A DNA stretch of 64,000 nt from Synechococcus sp. C9 (lineage in GTDB: Bacteria; Cyanobacteriota; Cyanobacteriia; Gloeomargaritales; Gloeomargaritaceae), in the NCBI RefSeq assembly GCF_022984075.1, contig NZ_JALAAD010000001.1, positions 186,001 to 250,000 on the forward strand, given 5' to 3'. The notes under the pieces are model-generated. The model ran no database searches and was not told the DNA's origin. It was given only the letters and a program-made list of their open reading frames with translations. The position numbers were made by a program, and so were the translations under genes. This document shows positions 27,626 through 37,283 of the stretch, piece by piece (position 1 is the first letter of the stretch; each line of letters starts with the position of its first letter).

Positions 27626-28417
27626 TTATGCTTCCCCCGCCGTCATCCCCATAATTTCATAGCCCGCATCCACGTAGAGAATTTGCCCCGTAATCCCACT
27701 GGCTAAATCGCTACACAGGAACGCCGCCGCATTCCCCACCTCCACCTGGGTCACCGACCGGCGCAAGGGCGCCACCTGCCGCACCTGCTGAATCATGTCC
27801 CGAATCCCCCCCACCGCCGAAGAAGCCAGGGTTTTAATGGGGCCAGCGGAAATCGCATTCACCCGCACCCCCTGCGCCCCCAACTCGTAGGCGAGATAAC
27901 GCACACACATCTCCAACCCTGCCTTGGTAATCCCCGCCGTATTGTAATTGGGCACCACCCGCACCCCGCCCAAATAGGTCAATGTAATCACAGAAGCCGT
28001 TGGGGTAAACAGGGGTTTCGCCGCCCGACATAGAGCAACCAGCGAATAGGTACTGACATCCAAGGCTTGCATAAACCCAGCACGGGAAATCCGGCTAAAA
28101 TCCCCTTCCAAACCCTCTTTCGGGACAAAAGCCAGACAATGCACTAATATATCTAAACTGCCCCACTTGGCTGTTACGGCTTGAAACAGCGCTTCAATCT
28201 GCTCATCTTTTTGCACATCGCAGGGGAGAAACAACTCCGGCTCCAGGGGGGCGGTCAACTGCCCGACCTTTTGCTTGAAGCGGTCTTTTTCATCCGGGAG
28301 ATAGGTCACCCCCAAAGTCGCCCCCGCCTGATGCAACTGTTGGGCAATCCCCCAGGCAATCGAATACTCATTGGCAATCCCCAAAATTAAGGCTTTTTTC
28401 CCCTGCAAATTCAACAT
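27626..28417 (-). CDS. fabI: Enoyl-[acyl-carrier-protein] reductase (NADH)
   Basis: FabI reduces trans-2-enoyl-ACP in the last step of each fatty acid elongation cycle. The 263 residues form a short-chain dehydrogenase fold. Landmarks are the cofactor loop KALILGIANEYSIAWGIAQ, the catalytic Tyr pair and Lys in TYLGGVRVVPNYNTAGITK, and VNAISAGPIKTLASSAVGG. The start at MLNLQGKK is typical; the 23 codons upstream are in frame but unlike the family. It is divergent from ntcA, and the gap of 161 bp carries the ntcA promoter. Confidence 0.95.
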   Translation of the reverse strand: MLNLQGKKALILGIANEYSIAWGIAQQLHQAGATLGVTYLPDEKDRFKQKVGQLTAPLEPELFLPCDVQKDEQIEALFQAVTAKWGSLDILVHCLAFVPKEGLEGDFSRISRAGFMQALDVSTYSLVALCRAAKPLFTPTASVITLTYLGGVRVVPNYNTAGITKAGLEMCVRYLAYELGAQGVRVNAISAGPIKTLASSAVGGIRDMIQQVRQVAPLRRSVTQVEVGNAAAFLCSDLASGITGQILYVDAGYEIMGMTAGEA

Positions 28418-28493
28418 GAATGTTTCGCCAAAAATGTCTGTACCCTGTTTCACCCTACCCTGGAATGTGCCCGAACACAAGAGCAAGCCAATG

Positions 28494-28536
28494 GTTACAA
28501 GGGATACAATCTATTTTGACCAGTTCCCGATAGGTT
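28494..28536 (+). promoter_or_regulatory. NtcA-activated promoter of ntcA
   Basis: GTT-N8-TAC at 28494-28507 matches the NtcA consensus GTA-N8-TAC in five of six fixed positions. It is followed 23 bp later by TAGGTT at 28531-28536, a TAN3T -10 box. This is the class II NtcA promoter layout (spacing 20-24) and sits 43-85 bp before the ntcA ATG, so ntcA is probably autoregulated. Confidence 0.75.
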
Positions 28537-28578
28537 GAAATGATAGTTATTTATCCTTAGAACTGGTGCCCCCAAGCG

Positions 28579-29250
28579 ATGGCTGTACTGCAAGACAAAC
28601 CCCTTTACACCCTTTTACAGCGTCTATCGAACGGCACCTTTCCCCAGGGCGTAGAAACCTTTGAGCGGGGTAAAACCATTTTTTTCCCTGGCGACCCTGC
28701 CGAGCGGGTTTATTTTTTAATCAAAGGGGCGGTCAAACTCTCCCGGGTCTATGAATCAGGGGAGGAGATTACCGTAGCATTACTGAGGGAAAATAGTGTG
28801 TTTGGGGTGCTTTCATTTATTACCGGACATCGCTCGGATCGGTTTTATCATTCCGTGGCTTTTACCACCACGCAATTGTATTCGGTGCCGATTGAACAGA
28901 TTGAAATCCTGTTGAAAAGTGACCCGGAATTATCCCTCATGTTGCTACGGGGGTTGTCCTCACGCATTTTGCAAACGGAAATGATGATTGAAACCTTGGC
29001 GCATCGGGATATGGGGGCACGGTTGGCGAGTTTTTTATTGATTTTGTGTCGGGATTTTGGGGTACCTGCCAGTATGGGGGTGACGATTGATCTGAAACTT
29101 TCACACCAGGCGATTGCGGAAGCGATTGGTTCGACGCGGGTGACGGTCACCCGTTTGCTGGGGGATTTGCGCCAAAGTGGCATGATTTCAATTAGTAAGA
29201 AAAAAATTACCGTCCATGACCCGATGAATCTCAGTCAACAATTTACTTAG
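28579..29250 (+). CDS. ntcA: Global nitrogen regulator NtcA
   Basis: NtcA is the CRP/FNR-family regulator that senses 2-oxoglutarate and activates nitrogen assimilation genes in cyanobacteria. The 223 residues include the effector domain ([20 protein letters not shown]), the dimer helix ([20 protein letters not shown]) and the DNA-binding helix-turn-helix [21 protein letters not shown], which is nearly invariant in NtcA. The ending is typical of the family. Length is normal at 222-225. A self-binding site lies upstream. It converges with tsaB after 18 bp. Confidence 0.97.
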   Translation: MAVLQDKPLYTLLQRLSNGTFPQGVETFERGKTIFFPGDPAERVYFLIKGAVKLSRVYESGEEITVALLRENSVFGVLSFITGHRSDRFYHSVAFTTTQLYSVPIEQIEILLKSDPELSLMLLRGLSSRILQTEMMIETLAHRDMGARLASFLLILCRDFGVPASMGVTIDLKLSHQAIAEAIGSTRVTVTRLLGDLRQSGMISISKKKITVHDPMNLSQQFT

Positions 29251-29268
29251 GAACACTTTCTACAGCAT

Positions 29269-29871
29269 TTACACTTGCAGTCCCACCGCATCCACAGGGG
29301 AGCGGCCATAGAAGGGTTGGGCGGCTGACCAATGGGGACGTTCCCCGTTCACCCAAAGCTGTCCCGCCCAGTGGAGCAGTTGATCCGCCGGGGCCTGGGT
29401 ATGAATGTCCTCTGCCACCTGCACCGGTTCCGGCCAATTTTTGATCAGTTCCTGCCAGGCAGCGAGGGTAAAGACCTGGTCGGGGTGCTGAACATAGCCC
29501 CGGTGGTAGATGCCCCCATAGATTAAATCTGTCCCCGCCGGCCAGGAGAGGGCGACCGGTTCCGAGTAGGCAAAACTGGCAACCCCCAGGGTGGACAGGG
29601 CAAATAGGGGAATGTGCAACTCCTGCGCCAAAATCCGTGCGGTTACCAGCCCCAACCGCAGGGTGGTAAAGGAACCTGGACCCCGGGTCACCGCCAGCAA
29701 GTCCAGGTCTGCCCACCGATAGGGCTGGAGGAATTGGGCGAGTTGGGCATGAAAGTGACGGTTGGTGTCCCACCCCCAGGCGTATTGCTCGACCCGATAA
29801 GGTTCACCGATCTGACCCACCGCCAGCCCCACCGTGGCACCCGCCGTATGGAGTGCCAGCCCCAGGGTCAT
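29269..29871 (-). CDS. tsaB: tRNA threonylcarbamoyladenosine biosynthesis protein TsaB
   Basis: TsaB is the partner of TsaD in making the t6A37 modification of ANN-decoding tRNAs. The 200 residues begin LGLALHTAG and contain LLAVTRGPGSFTTLRLGLVTA, the family signature. The C-terminal half is variable, as usual. Its ATG overlaps the stop codon of ycf34 (ATGA), so the two genes are translationally coupled. The longer frame upstream is just the ycf34 region in another phase. Confidence 0.92.
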   Translation of the reverse strand: MTLGLALHTAGATVGLAVGQIGEPYRVEQYAWGWDTNRHFHAQLAQFLQPYRWADLDLLAVTRGPGSFTTLRLGLVTARILAQELHIPLFALSTLGVASFAYSEPVALSWPAGTDLIYGGIYHRGYVQHPDQVFTLAAWQELIKNWPEPVQVAEDIHTQAPADQLLHWAGQLWVNGERPHWSAAQPFYGRSPVDAVGLQV

Positions 29872-30116
29872 GTGGGCACCGGTTCCCCCGGACGCAGGCG
29901 GCTCCACCGTCCCATTTCCAGGGCAAAGGACTCGCACCCCACCACGTCCCATTCCATCTCAATCACCTCTGCCCGGGAGCGGATATTCACATTGATGCTG
30001 GGGGATACCGGCTCAAAGGTGGGCGTATCGGTCAAATGGGGTTGCTGGTGTTGGTGTTCCACCGCATGGTAGGTGACGCACTGATCCACATAGGCACAAT
30101 TCACACAAATACACAT
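29868..30116 (-). CDS. ycf34: Ycf34 iron-sulfur protein
   Basis: This 82-residue protein is a close match to the cyanobacterial and red-algal plastid Ycf34 family. It begins MCICVNCAYVDQCVTYHAVE, with four cysteines that bind an iron-sulfur cluster, followed by EHQHQQPHL, EMEWDVVGCESF and WSRLRPGEPVPT. Work on Synechocystis links it to photosynthetic electron transfer. It is directly upstream of tsaB with an ATGA overlap. Confidence 0.95.
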   Translation of the reverse strand: MCICVNCAYVDQCVTYHAVEHQHQQPHLTDTPTFEPVSPSINVNIRSRAEVIEMEWDVVGCESFALEMGRWSRLRPGEPVPT

Positions 30117-30175
30117 GGTCGCTAGCCCTCGGGGGCGGAATTACCTTACTGCTAATCTAACCCAGACAGCAGGGG

Positions 30176-30826
30176 TCAGGATTGGGTGCCAAAAATTTCT
30201 TCAATTAATTCCGGGTTGGTGGGGGTGGGGGGCATGGTCAGTTGCGCTCGCCGCAGGGGGGGGTGGGTGCCATCCTGGGGTAAAATCGCATCGGTTAAAA
30301 TCGTCTCTTGCAAATTCACCCCCGTGAGGTTGGCGCCGCTCAGGTTGGTTTCCGTCAGGTCTGCCCCTGTAAGAATGGCACCCCGCAAATTCGCCACGAT
30401 CAAAAACGCCCCCCGCAGGTTGGCACCCGTGAGGTTGGCACCGTAGAGATTGGCTTCAATCAGGTTGGCACCGCTCAAATCCGCCCCGCTTAAGCCCGCC
30501 CGGGTCAAATCCGCCCCCCGCAAATAAGCCTTGCTCAAATTAGCGTGATCCAGTTTTGCCCCGTTCAAATTCGCCATGTATAAATCCGTTGCCCGCAAAA
30601 TTGCCCCGGTCAAATTGGCACCGCTGAGATTTACCCGGCAGGCGACCGCATAGCTGAGATTGCTTTTTTCCAATTGGGCGAGCAATAGGTCAGTGCGAAA
30701 CAAATTGGCACGGTTCAAACTGGCTTCGCTGAGGACAATCCGGCTCAAATCCAAACGGCTTAAATCAGCGCCATCGAAATTGCGCTCCCCACTGCGATAC
30801 CGTTCCTGCAATTCCCGATTGCTCAT
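30176..30826 (-). CDS. Pentapeptide-repeat protein, cytoplasmic
   Basis: This 216-residue protein has a run of A(D/N)LXX pentapeptides from about residue 18 to 180 (for example GANLTGANLRGAFL), predicted to fold into a right-handed quadrilateral beta-helix. There is no signal peptide. The N-terminal MSNRELQERYRSGERNF and the non-repeat tail PTNPELIEEIFGTQS flank the repeats. Function is unknown. It lies 27 bp downstream of the giant hybrid kinase on the same strand, so the two may be cotranscribed. Confidence 0.9.
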   Translation of the reverse strand: MSNRELQERYRSGERNFDGADLSRLDLSRIVLSEASLNRANLFRTDLLLAQLEKSNLSYAVACRVNLSGANLTGAILRATDLYMANLNGAKLDHANLSKAYLRGADLTRAGLSGADLSGANLIEANLYGANLTGANLRGAFLIVANLRGAILTGADLTETNLSGANLTGVNLQETILTDAILPQDGTHPPLRRAQLTMPPTPTNPELIEEIFGTQS

Positions 30827-30853
30827 GCCTTGTCCCCAGGGATTACCGGCATT

Positions 30854-33800
30854 TTACCCCAATTCCTGGGCAACCTGAGCCAAGGTACTGGTAATGGACT
30901 GGACCAAGCCCGCCACCTGCTCCGGGTTCTGCTCATGGCTGGCGAGTTCCTCCAACTGCTGGGCAAGGCTTCGCATCCCGTCCGCTCCCACGTTGGCACT
31001 GGCACCCTTGAGTTGATGGGCTTCCTGGCGCAGGCGTTCCCATTGCACCGGCTGACTCGCCTGTTGCAACGCCGCCACCCGCTCCTGGGCATCGCTGAGA
31101 TACAACCCCAGCAATTCCTGGATAAATTCCGGGTCATCCCCAAAGGTTTCCCGTAAATAATCTTTATTAATCACCCCGTTGACATTTGCCATTCGCTGAT
31201 CCTCCTGTTGTGGTGCCGTAACCCGTGCCCCCCATTGCTGGAGGGCTACCCCCAGATGCTCCCGGGCAATCGGCTTACTTAAATAATCATCCATCCCGGC
31301 GGCTAAACATTTCTCCCGGTCATCTTTCATCACATGGGCGGTCAGGGCGATGATCACCGGCTGGGGAATAGCTAACTGCCGTATGCGTCGGGAGGTTTCA
31401 TACCCGTCCAAATCCGGCATCTGACAGTCCATGAGAATAATATCATAAGTATGATGTTCTAATAATTTTAGTACTTCAACCCCGTTGTTTGCCACCTCCG
31501 CCTGGTAGCCCAACTGGCGCAGCTGTCCGAGGGCGACTTTTTGGTTCACCACGTTGTCCTCTGCCAGCAAAATCCGCAGGGGCAGGGCATTGGGGGCACT
31601 GGGTGGGGGCGGGGGCGCTGGGGTGGGTGCCTGCCAGAGTTCTTGCAAGAGATTCACCAGGCGTTCCTGGCTGACGGGTTTGGGCAAAAAACCCCGCACC
31701 TGGCGGTCCAAGGGGGGAAACAGGGTGGGACTTTGGGTGGAGGTGGTCAACAGCACCAGCGGCAGGGGACGGTCAGCGGTTTTGGCTAGTTCCGCCGCCC
31801 AATCCACCTGGGACACCAGCACCCCCTGGTAGGTTTGGGTACGCAAGTGCTGAAGGGCATGGGCAACATCCTCACACAGCGTCACCTGCAACCCCAGACT
31901 GGCTCCCTGGTAAAAGAGACTGCGGCGGCTGGGGCTATGGTCATCCACCACCAATAGGTGATTGCCGCGCCAGGGGTATTCGGGGGGCGGTGGGGGCGGG
32001 ATTTGCCGGGGCAGAGTCAAATCGAACCAAAAACAGGAACCTTCCCCCAAAATGCTGTCCACCCCAATCCTGCCGCCCATCAACTGCACCAACTGTTTGC
32101 AAATGGTCAACCCCAAGCCCGTACCCCCTTGCCGCCGCGCCGGGGACGCATCCACCTGCACAAACCGCTCAAAAAGACTGTCCCGTTTGTCGTTGGGGAT
32201 GCCAATGCCCGTATCGGTAACGCTGAAATGCAAGGTCGCCTGGGTTTCCTCCACCTGCACCGGGTCAACTTGAATGGTGATACTCCCCCGTTCGGTGAAC
32301 TTGATGCCATTCCCCACCAAATTCACCAAAATCTGCCGCAGACGGGTGCTGTCTCCCCGCAAATGCACGGGGATTTCCGGGGGCAAAAGCAGGGTTAAAT
32401 ACAGCCCCTTTTCCAAAGCCAGGGGCGCCTGCAAATCCAGCACCGCTTCCAGGCAGTGGCGCAGGTTGAAATCCTCACAGACCAACTGCATTTTCCCGGC
32501 TTCCAATTTCCCCAGGTCGAGCAGTTCATTGATTTGGTGCAGGAGAATTTTGGCACTGGTTTGGATGGTGGTCAGGTAATCCCGTTGCTCCCGAGTCAGC
32601 GGCGTATCCAACAGCAGTTCGGTCATCCCCAACACCCCATTCATCGGGGTACGGATTTCGTGGCTGATATTGGCTAAAAATTCCGATTTGGCACGGCTCG
32701 CCGCCTCCGCCGCCCGCCGGGTTTCCTCCAAAATGCGGTTTTGCGCCGCCAACTGCGCCCGCTGTTCCCGCTCCTGCTCCAAGAGACGGGCTTGCGCCAG
32801 GGCAATTCCCACCTGGTTCGCCACGTCCTCCAACAGGGTAATTTCCGCCGTCGTCCAGTCCCGGTACCGGTCGCACTGGTGTAACCCGATCACCCCATTG
32901 GCTTGTCCCTTGTAGGAAGTGCGTACCGCCAACATCGAGTGAATCTGCAAGGTTTGGCACAGGGACTGCATCGGTGCCAGCAGGGGGTCCTGGGTAACAT
33001 CCGCCGTCGCCACCGCCGTATCATGAGCCAGTACCTTTTGGGCGTGGGGATTACCCAGCACCGGAATGGTGTAGGTCTGACTGGGGGCAACCCCTGGAGC
33101 CACGTATTCCGCCACGCATACCAGGTAAGGTTCCGGTTTCGGCTCATAGACCAACAACAGACAACGGCTCGCTTGAAATGCCGGACCGACCTGTTGCACG
33201 GTGGTCTGGAAAATCTTTTGGGCATCCAAACTGCGGCGAATTTCCTCGGTGATCTGTTTGAGCAAAAGCGAGCGTTGCAGTTGTTGGTGCAAAGCCATGG
33301 CCGCCTGTTTCCGCTCGGTAATATCACTCTGGGAACCTGCCATGCGGTACACCTGCCCATCGCTATCCCGGATCGCCAACCCCCGGCTGAGCATCCACCG
33401 ATATTCCCCCGATTCATGGCGCATACGGTATTCGCTTTCAAAATACTCCCGTTCCCCCTGGAGATGGGCCGCCACATCCTGCCGCACCCGCCCATAGTCC
33501 TCCGGGTGAATGCGCTCAAACCATTGTTCCGGGTCCCAGACAGCGGCTTCCGGCGGCAGTCCCAAAATGGCGTGCCAGCGGGGGGAGACGTAAATGGTAT
33601 TGGCCTCCAAATCCCAGTCCCACAGCCCGTCATTGGCCCCATTCATCGCCAGCACATACCGTTCCTCATTCAAACGGCTGGCTTCTGCCATTTGTTTGCT
33701 AGCGGTAATGTCACTCAAGGTACAGACCAATTCCTCCACCTGCCCCTGGGCATCCAGTTCCACCGCTACGGAGATCATCAACCACACCCGCTCCTGGGTA

Positions 33801-34846
33801 TTCGCCCGGTACAAGCCCATCACCACCTGATGCACCGGCTTGCCCGTGAGCAGTGCTTGGGTAATCGGATGGGTATCGAGGGTGTAGAACGTACCATCCT
33901 CCTGAATGGCATTCCAATCCAAACTCAAGCGGTCAGAGCTAAGCAATTGCCGTCCCGTCAGCCCCAGCAGTCGCAGCGCCATCGGGTTAATCAACCGCAC
34001 TTCCAACTGGCGACCCAAAACCAACACCCCCACCTGCAGGTTTTGGATCAACCGGCGGTTGCGGGCTTCACTGGCAGCCAGGGCAATTTGCGTCGTTTTT
34101 TGCTGTTGTTCCAAGCCCAATTGGGTCAGCCCCCGTTCCAAAAATTGCGCCAACAACTGCGCCAGGTGTTTCTGCAGGGGGGACAGGGGTGCCGGGGGCG
34201 TGAGGGCGGCAAAACGCAGATACCCCACCCCTTTTTGGGGAACCTGCACGGGCAAAGAAATCCCCAAATACAGCCCTTTTTGGCTAAAGGCATTCACCCC
34301 CGCCAGGATGCTCCCCGTCCGCAAGGGACAGTCCCCGCCCACCAAACGCACGGTTTCCCCCTCCGTCCAAAGCCCAATGGGCAGACCCAAAATCTGGCAA
34401 CCGGTATCCAGATAGGCTTGGATCATCGCATCGGGTTCGGCATAGGTGGTTTGCCCCAGGTGGTGCAATTGGCTGAGCTGTGCCTGGGGGGCATCAGCAC
34501 AAGGCGGTTCCACCCGTTGGAGTACCCCTTGCACCCGTTCCAAAGTCATATCTTGGCGGGGCAGATAGGCATACGCGCCCCTATGGAGACTGGTGATGGC
34601 TAGGGCGCTATCCCGGGGACCAAGCACACAGTGGGGCAACCCCTGCCAAACCTGCACCACCCGTTGTTGCCGTTGGATTTCTCCCGTTTCCCCCAAATCC
34701 ACCCAGACCATCGGCGCCAGGGGACAGGTTTGGGGCATCACTTGGTCAGGGATCAGGCAGTCCCACTCGACACCTAATTGCGTCAAATACTGCCCCAATT
34801 CCTCGACCAATTGGGGGTCAGCACTGACCAGTAATACCCGTTCCAT
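30854..34846 (-). CDS. Multi-domain hybrid sensor histidine kinase (GAF, PAS, HK, REC, HPt)
   Basis: This is a protein of about 1330 residues. In order there is an N-terminal receiver-like domain ([21 protein letters not shown]), a GAF-like region (about 110-250), two PAS domains (about 265-385 and 395-515, the second with [14 protein letters not shown]), and a GAF domain (about 525-690). The histidine kinase follows, with phosphoacceptor [15 protein letters not shown] near 725, N box [18 protein letters not shown] and GGTGLGL. Next is a receiver that lacks the usual phosphoacceptor Asp ([13 protein letters not shown]), then an intact one ([14 protein letters not shown]). A C-terminal HPt domain carries His in [14 protein letters not shown] full phosphorelay is therefore encoded in one soluble protein. 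It sits between two pentapeptide-repeat genes. Confidence 0.9.
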   Translation of the reverse strand: MERVLLVSADPQLVEELGQYLTQLGVEWDCLIPDQVMPQTCPLAPMVWVDLGETGEIQRQQRVVQVWQGLPHCVLGPRDSALAITSLHRGAYAYLPRQDMTLERVQGVLQRVEPPCADAPQAQLSQLHHLGQTTYAEPDAMIQAYLDTGCQILGLPIGLWTEGETVRLVGGDCPLRTGSILAGVNAFSQKGLYLGISLPVQVPQKGVGYLRFAALTPPAPLSPLQKHLAQLLAQFLERGLTQLGLEQQQKTTQIALAASEARNRRLIQNLQVGVLVLGRQLEVRLINPMALRLLGLTGRQLLSSDRLSLDWNAIQEDGTFYTLDTHPITQALLTGKPVHQVVMGLYRANTQERVWLMISVAVELDAQGQVEELVCTLSDITASKQMAEASRLNEERYVLAMNGANDGLWDWDLEANTIYVSPRWHAILGLPPEAAVWDPEQWFERIHPEDYGRVRQDVAAHLQGEREYFESEYRMRHESGEYRWMLSRGLAIRDSDGQVYRMAGSQSDITERKQAAMALHQQLQRSLLLKQITEEIRRSLDAQKIFQTTVQQVGPAFQASRCLLLVYEPKPEPYLVCVAEYVAPGVAPSQTYTIPVLGNPHAQKVLAHDTAVATADVTQDPLLAPMQSLCQTLQIHSMLAVRTSYKGQANGVIGLHQCDRYRDWTTAEITLLEDVANQVGIALAQARLLEQEREQRAQLAAQNRILEETRRAAEAASRAKSEFLANISHEIRTPMNGVLGMTELLLDTPLTREQRDYLTTIQTSAKILLHQINELLDLGKLEAGKMQLVCEDFNLRHCLEAVLDLQAPLALEKGLYLTLLLPPEIPVHLRGDSTRLRQILVNLVGNGIKFTERGSITIQVDPVQVEETQATLHFSVTDTGIGIPNDKRDSLFERFVQVDASPARRQGGTGLGLTICKQLVQLMGGRIGVDSILGEGSCFWFDLTLPRQIPPPPPPEYPWRGNHLLVVDDHSPSRRSLFYQGASLGLQVTLCEDVAHALQHLRTQTYQGVLVSQVDWAAELAKTADRPLPLVLLTTSTQSPTLFPPLDRQVRGFLPKPVSQERLVNLLQELWQAPTPAPPPPPSAPNALPLRILLAEDNVVNQKVALGQLRQLGYQAEVANNGVEVLKLLEHHTYDIILMDCQMPDLDGYETSRRIRQLAIPQPVIIALTAHVMKDDREKCLAAGMDDYLSKPIAREHLGVALQQWGARVTAPQQEDQRMANVNGVINKDYLRETFGDDPEFIQELLGLYLSDAQERVAALQQASQPVQWERLRQEAHQLKGASANVGADGMRSLAQQLEELASHEQNPEQVAGLVQSITSTLAQVAQELG

Positions 34847-34912
34847 GCCGCTGGTTTGTAGGATGAGCACTAATGGAAATTCTAACGCTCTACACGGAAC
34901 CATCGGGCTGAA

Positions 34913-35647
34913 TTACCGCCCCCGCACGGAACCATCGGGCATCAACGTCCCCCGCCAAATCACACTGGTGAGCAATGCCCCCTGCATCTGCGCCCCGTAC
35001 AAATTCGCCCCACTCAGATTCGCCCCGGTGAGATTTGCCCCCCCCAAATTCGCCCGGGTTAAATTCGCCCCAGTCAGATTTGCCCCCCGCAAATTCGCCC
35101 CCTGGAGGTTCGCCCCGCTCAAATTGGCTTCATTCAAATTGGTCAAAGACATCGCCGTAAACTGCAAATTACTCTCAGATAAATTCGCCTGGTAAAGTTG
35201 GGCTTTGATCAAGAGAGCGCCGCTGAGATTTGCCTTGTGGAAATTTACCCCTGTTAAATCCGCATCCCGCAGGTCAGTTTTGATGAGCGTCGCCCCCGGT
35301 AATTCAGCTTTAATTAGTTTGGCTGTGACCAAAAAAGATTCATTCAAAATGGCACCGGTGAGATTCGCCTGGGTGAAATTGCTCAAAATCAAATTGCATT
35401 TACTCAAATCCGCCCCCTGAAGATTTGCCCCGGTAAAATTCGCCTGTTGCAGAACGCTACCTGTGGCTTTAATTCCCGGTAAATTCGCCCCCTGCCAGTC
35501 GGTTTGGGCAAGATCGCATCGCAAACATTCCCCTTGTTTCAGCTTTTGGATATGTTCTGGGTTGGCTTGCCGGACTTGTGCCTGGGCAATTGCCGCTCCA
35601 CCCACCGCCAGCAGTGCCATGCCGATGATTAACCGCGCCTGAGTCAT
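34913..35647 (-). CDS. Secreted pentapeptide-repeat protein
   Basis: This 244-residue protein has a signal peptide (LIIGMALLAVGGAAIAQAQV), then the short cysteine motif LKQGECLRCDL common in exported members, and a nearly unbroken series of A(D/N)LXX repeats from about residue 48 to 230. It is predicted to be a periplasmic beta-helix. Function is unknown. It lies 66 bp upstream of the hybrid kinase gene in the same direction, so this gene, the kinase and the cytoplasmic pentapeptide protein may form one unit. Confidence 0.9.
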   Translation of the reverse strand: MTQARLIIGMALLAVGGAAIAQAQVRQANPEHIQKLKQGECLRCDLAQTDWQGANLPGIKATGSVLQQANFTGANLQGADLSKCNLILSNFTQANLTGAILNESFLVTAKLIKAELPGATLIKTDLRDADLTGVNFHKANLSGALLIKAQLYQANLSESNLQFTAMSLTNLNEANLSGANLQGANLRGANLTGANLTRANLGGANLTGANLSGANLYGAQMQGALLTSVIWRGTLMPDGSVRGR

Positions 35648-36253
35648 GGGGAAATTTCCTCTGTTGGGTCTATGGCTAATTTAGATGATCCCCCCTAGAG
35701 ACGGTGAACCATTGGGGGAAGTTTCCGTTAAAAATAGGTTGCAGGGTCGTAATTACTGGCGTTCCATAAAGGGCATTTTTATTTATTTGCGGCAACTATA
35801 AATCTCATCCTTGGCATACCCATATTACCCAGGATCAAGGGTGCTAAGACCGCTAACTTGAAATTGCTAGAGCTACCCTTTTATCAAGATGATTTCTGGC
35901 TAATTCAAAAAAAATAAAAATGTGGTTAACTCGATCAGAATATATAGCAATCCCACTTAATTTAGAAACAAGAATTTTCTAGAACCAAGGGCGGGGGATG
36001 CCCCCTGCGACCGCTAACTTTGAATTGATATGTAGCAATCCCACTTAATTTAGAAACAAGAATTTTCCAAAACCAAGGGCGGGGGATGCCCCCTGCGACC
36101 GCTAACTTTGAATTGATACATAGCAATCCCACTTAATTTAGAAACAAGAATTTTCCAAAACCAAGGGCGGGGGATGCCCCCTGCGACCTATTTTTAGAGG
36201 TGTCCTAAATATAGAGGTGTTCTAAAATGATAAAAACGGCTGATGAACCAATA
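35648..36253. repeat. Repeat-rich intergenic region with 88-bp tandem array
   Basis: This 606-bp gap has a decayed repeat near 35810-35880 (GGCATACCCATATTACCCAGG). It also has 2.8 tandem copies of an 88-bp unit, starting at 35945, 36033 and 36121. Each copy begins TAGCAATCCCACTTAATTTA and contains CCAAGGGCGGGGGATGCCCC. The last copy passes into CTATTTTTAGAGGTGTCC, the other end type. I see no gene here. The copies differ at only a few bases, so the array is recent. Confidence 0.85.
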
Positions 36254-37150
36254 ATGGATGGGTTTTTGAACCTGAATAAACCCCTGGGCATCACCTCCCA
36301 TGACTGTGTGGCACAGGTGCGGCGATGTCTGCGACTCAAACGGGTGGGGCATGGGGGTACGCTTGACCCTTTGGCTACCGGGGTTCTGCCCATTGCCCTC
36401 GGACGGGCGACCCGTCTGCTGGATTTTCTCCCCAAAACCAAACGCTACCGAGCCACCCTTCGCTTCGGTCTGCAAACCACTACGGATGACTTGGGGGGAG
36501 GTATATTAGTACAAAAAACTGCTGAAGATTTGACGCTAAACCAAGTCCAGAGCGTCCTCCCAGAATTTATCGGCTCGATTCACCAAACCCCGCCCGCCTT
36601 TAGTGCCATCCATATCCAAGGACAACGAGCCTACGACCTCGCCCGCCGGGGGGAACCCGTCCACCTGCCAGAACGGTCAGTGGAAATTTTTGAGATCACC
36701 GTTGAGGACTGGCGACCGGGGGACTTTCCTGAATTGACGTTATTAGTACATTGTGGCGCAGGCACCTATATCCGTTCCCTAGCACGGGATGTGGGACAAA
36801 AATTAAGTATCCCCGCCACGCTGAGTGCCTTAACCCGGATGCAGAGCGGGGGCATGGTTATAGAAAACAGTATGACCTTAGAACAATTGCAGGACAAAAT
36901 CCGGGCAAAAACTTGTCCGATCCAAGCCCCGGATCACCTGCTCAACCATTTGCCCGCCGTCACCTTAACTTTAGCCCAGGCGCAGGCGTGGTGTCAGGGA
37001 CAAAAGCAGGTGTGGTCAGCCCCCCCATCGCCCTGGTGGCGGGTGTATGATGAACAGGGACGTTTTTTGGGAATCGGGCAACAAATTGGGGCAACGGAAC
37101 TGAAGCCGCATATCGTTTTGGTTGATCCCCGCCGAGAATGCTACCTTTGA
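36254..37150 (+). CDS. truB: tRNA pseudouridine(55) synthase
   Basis: TruB makes pseudouridine 55 in the T-loop of most tRNAs. The 298-residue protein starts MDGFLNLNKPLGITSHD, contains the catalytic aspartate in GHGGTLDPLATGVLPIALG, the YRATLRFGLQTTTDD and RGEPVHLPERSVEI blocks, and CGAGTYIRSLARDVG. The second ATG fits the family better than the one at 36227, which lies at the edge of a repeat. kaiA begins three bases after its stop, so the clock genes may have been read from the truB transcript. Confidence 0.94.
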   Translation: MDGFLNLNKPLGITSHDCVAQVRRCLRLKRVGHGGTLDPLATGVLPIALGRATRLLDFLPKTKRYRATLRFGLQTTTDDLGGGILVQKTAEDLTLNQVQSVLPEFIGSIHQTPPAFSAIHIQGQRAYDLARRGEPVHLPERSVEIFEITVEDWRPGDFPELTLLVHCGAGTYIRSLARDVGQKLSIPATLSALTRMQSGGMVIENSMTLEQLQDKIRAKTCPIQAPDHLLNHLPAVTLTLAQAQAWCQGQKQVWSAPPSPWWRVYDEQGRFLGIGQQIGATELKPHIVLVDPRRECYL

Positions 37151-37283
37151 TCTATGGATTTTTCTGCGGTTAGCACCTGTATTCTGCCTACCACTTCCCT
37201 GGAACGGGACCCGCAACAGTTCTGGGGAAACCTGACTTTGGAACAGCGGCAGGAGTGGTTACACCAGTTGCGAACCTTGTATT

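Noticed and set aside
30186-30878. Open frames on the plus strand inside the pentapeptide-repeat and kinase genes
   Set aside because: They are complements of repetitive GC-biased coding sequence with no family resemblance. The minus-strand products are clearly real.
35945-36188. Possible CRISPR array from regularly spaced repeats
   Set aside because: The whole 88-bp unit repeats, with no unique spacers, and it belongs to the dispersed intergenic repeat family. No cas gene is near.
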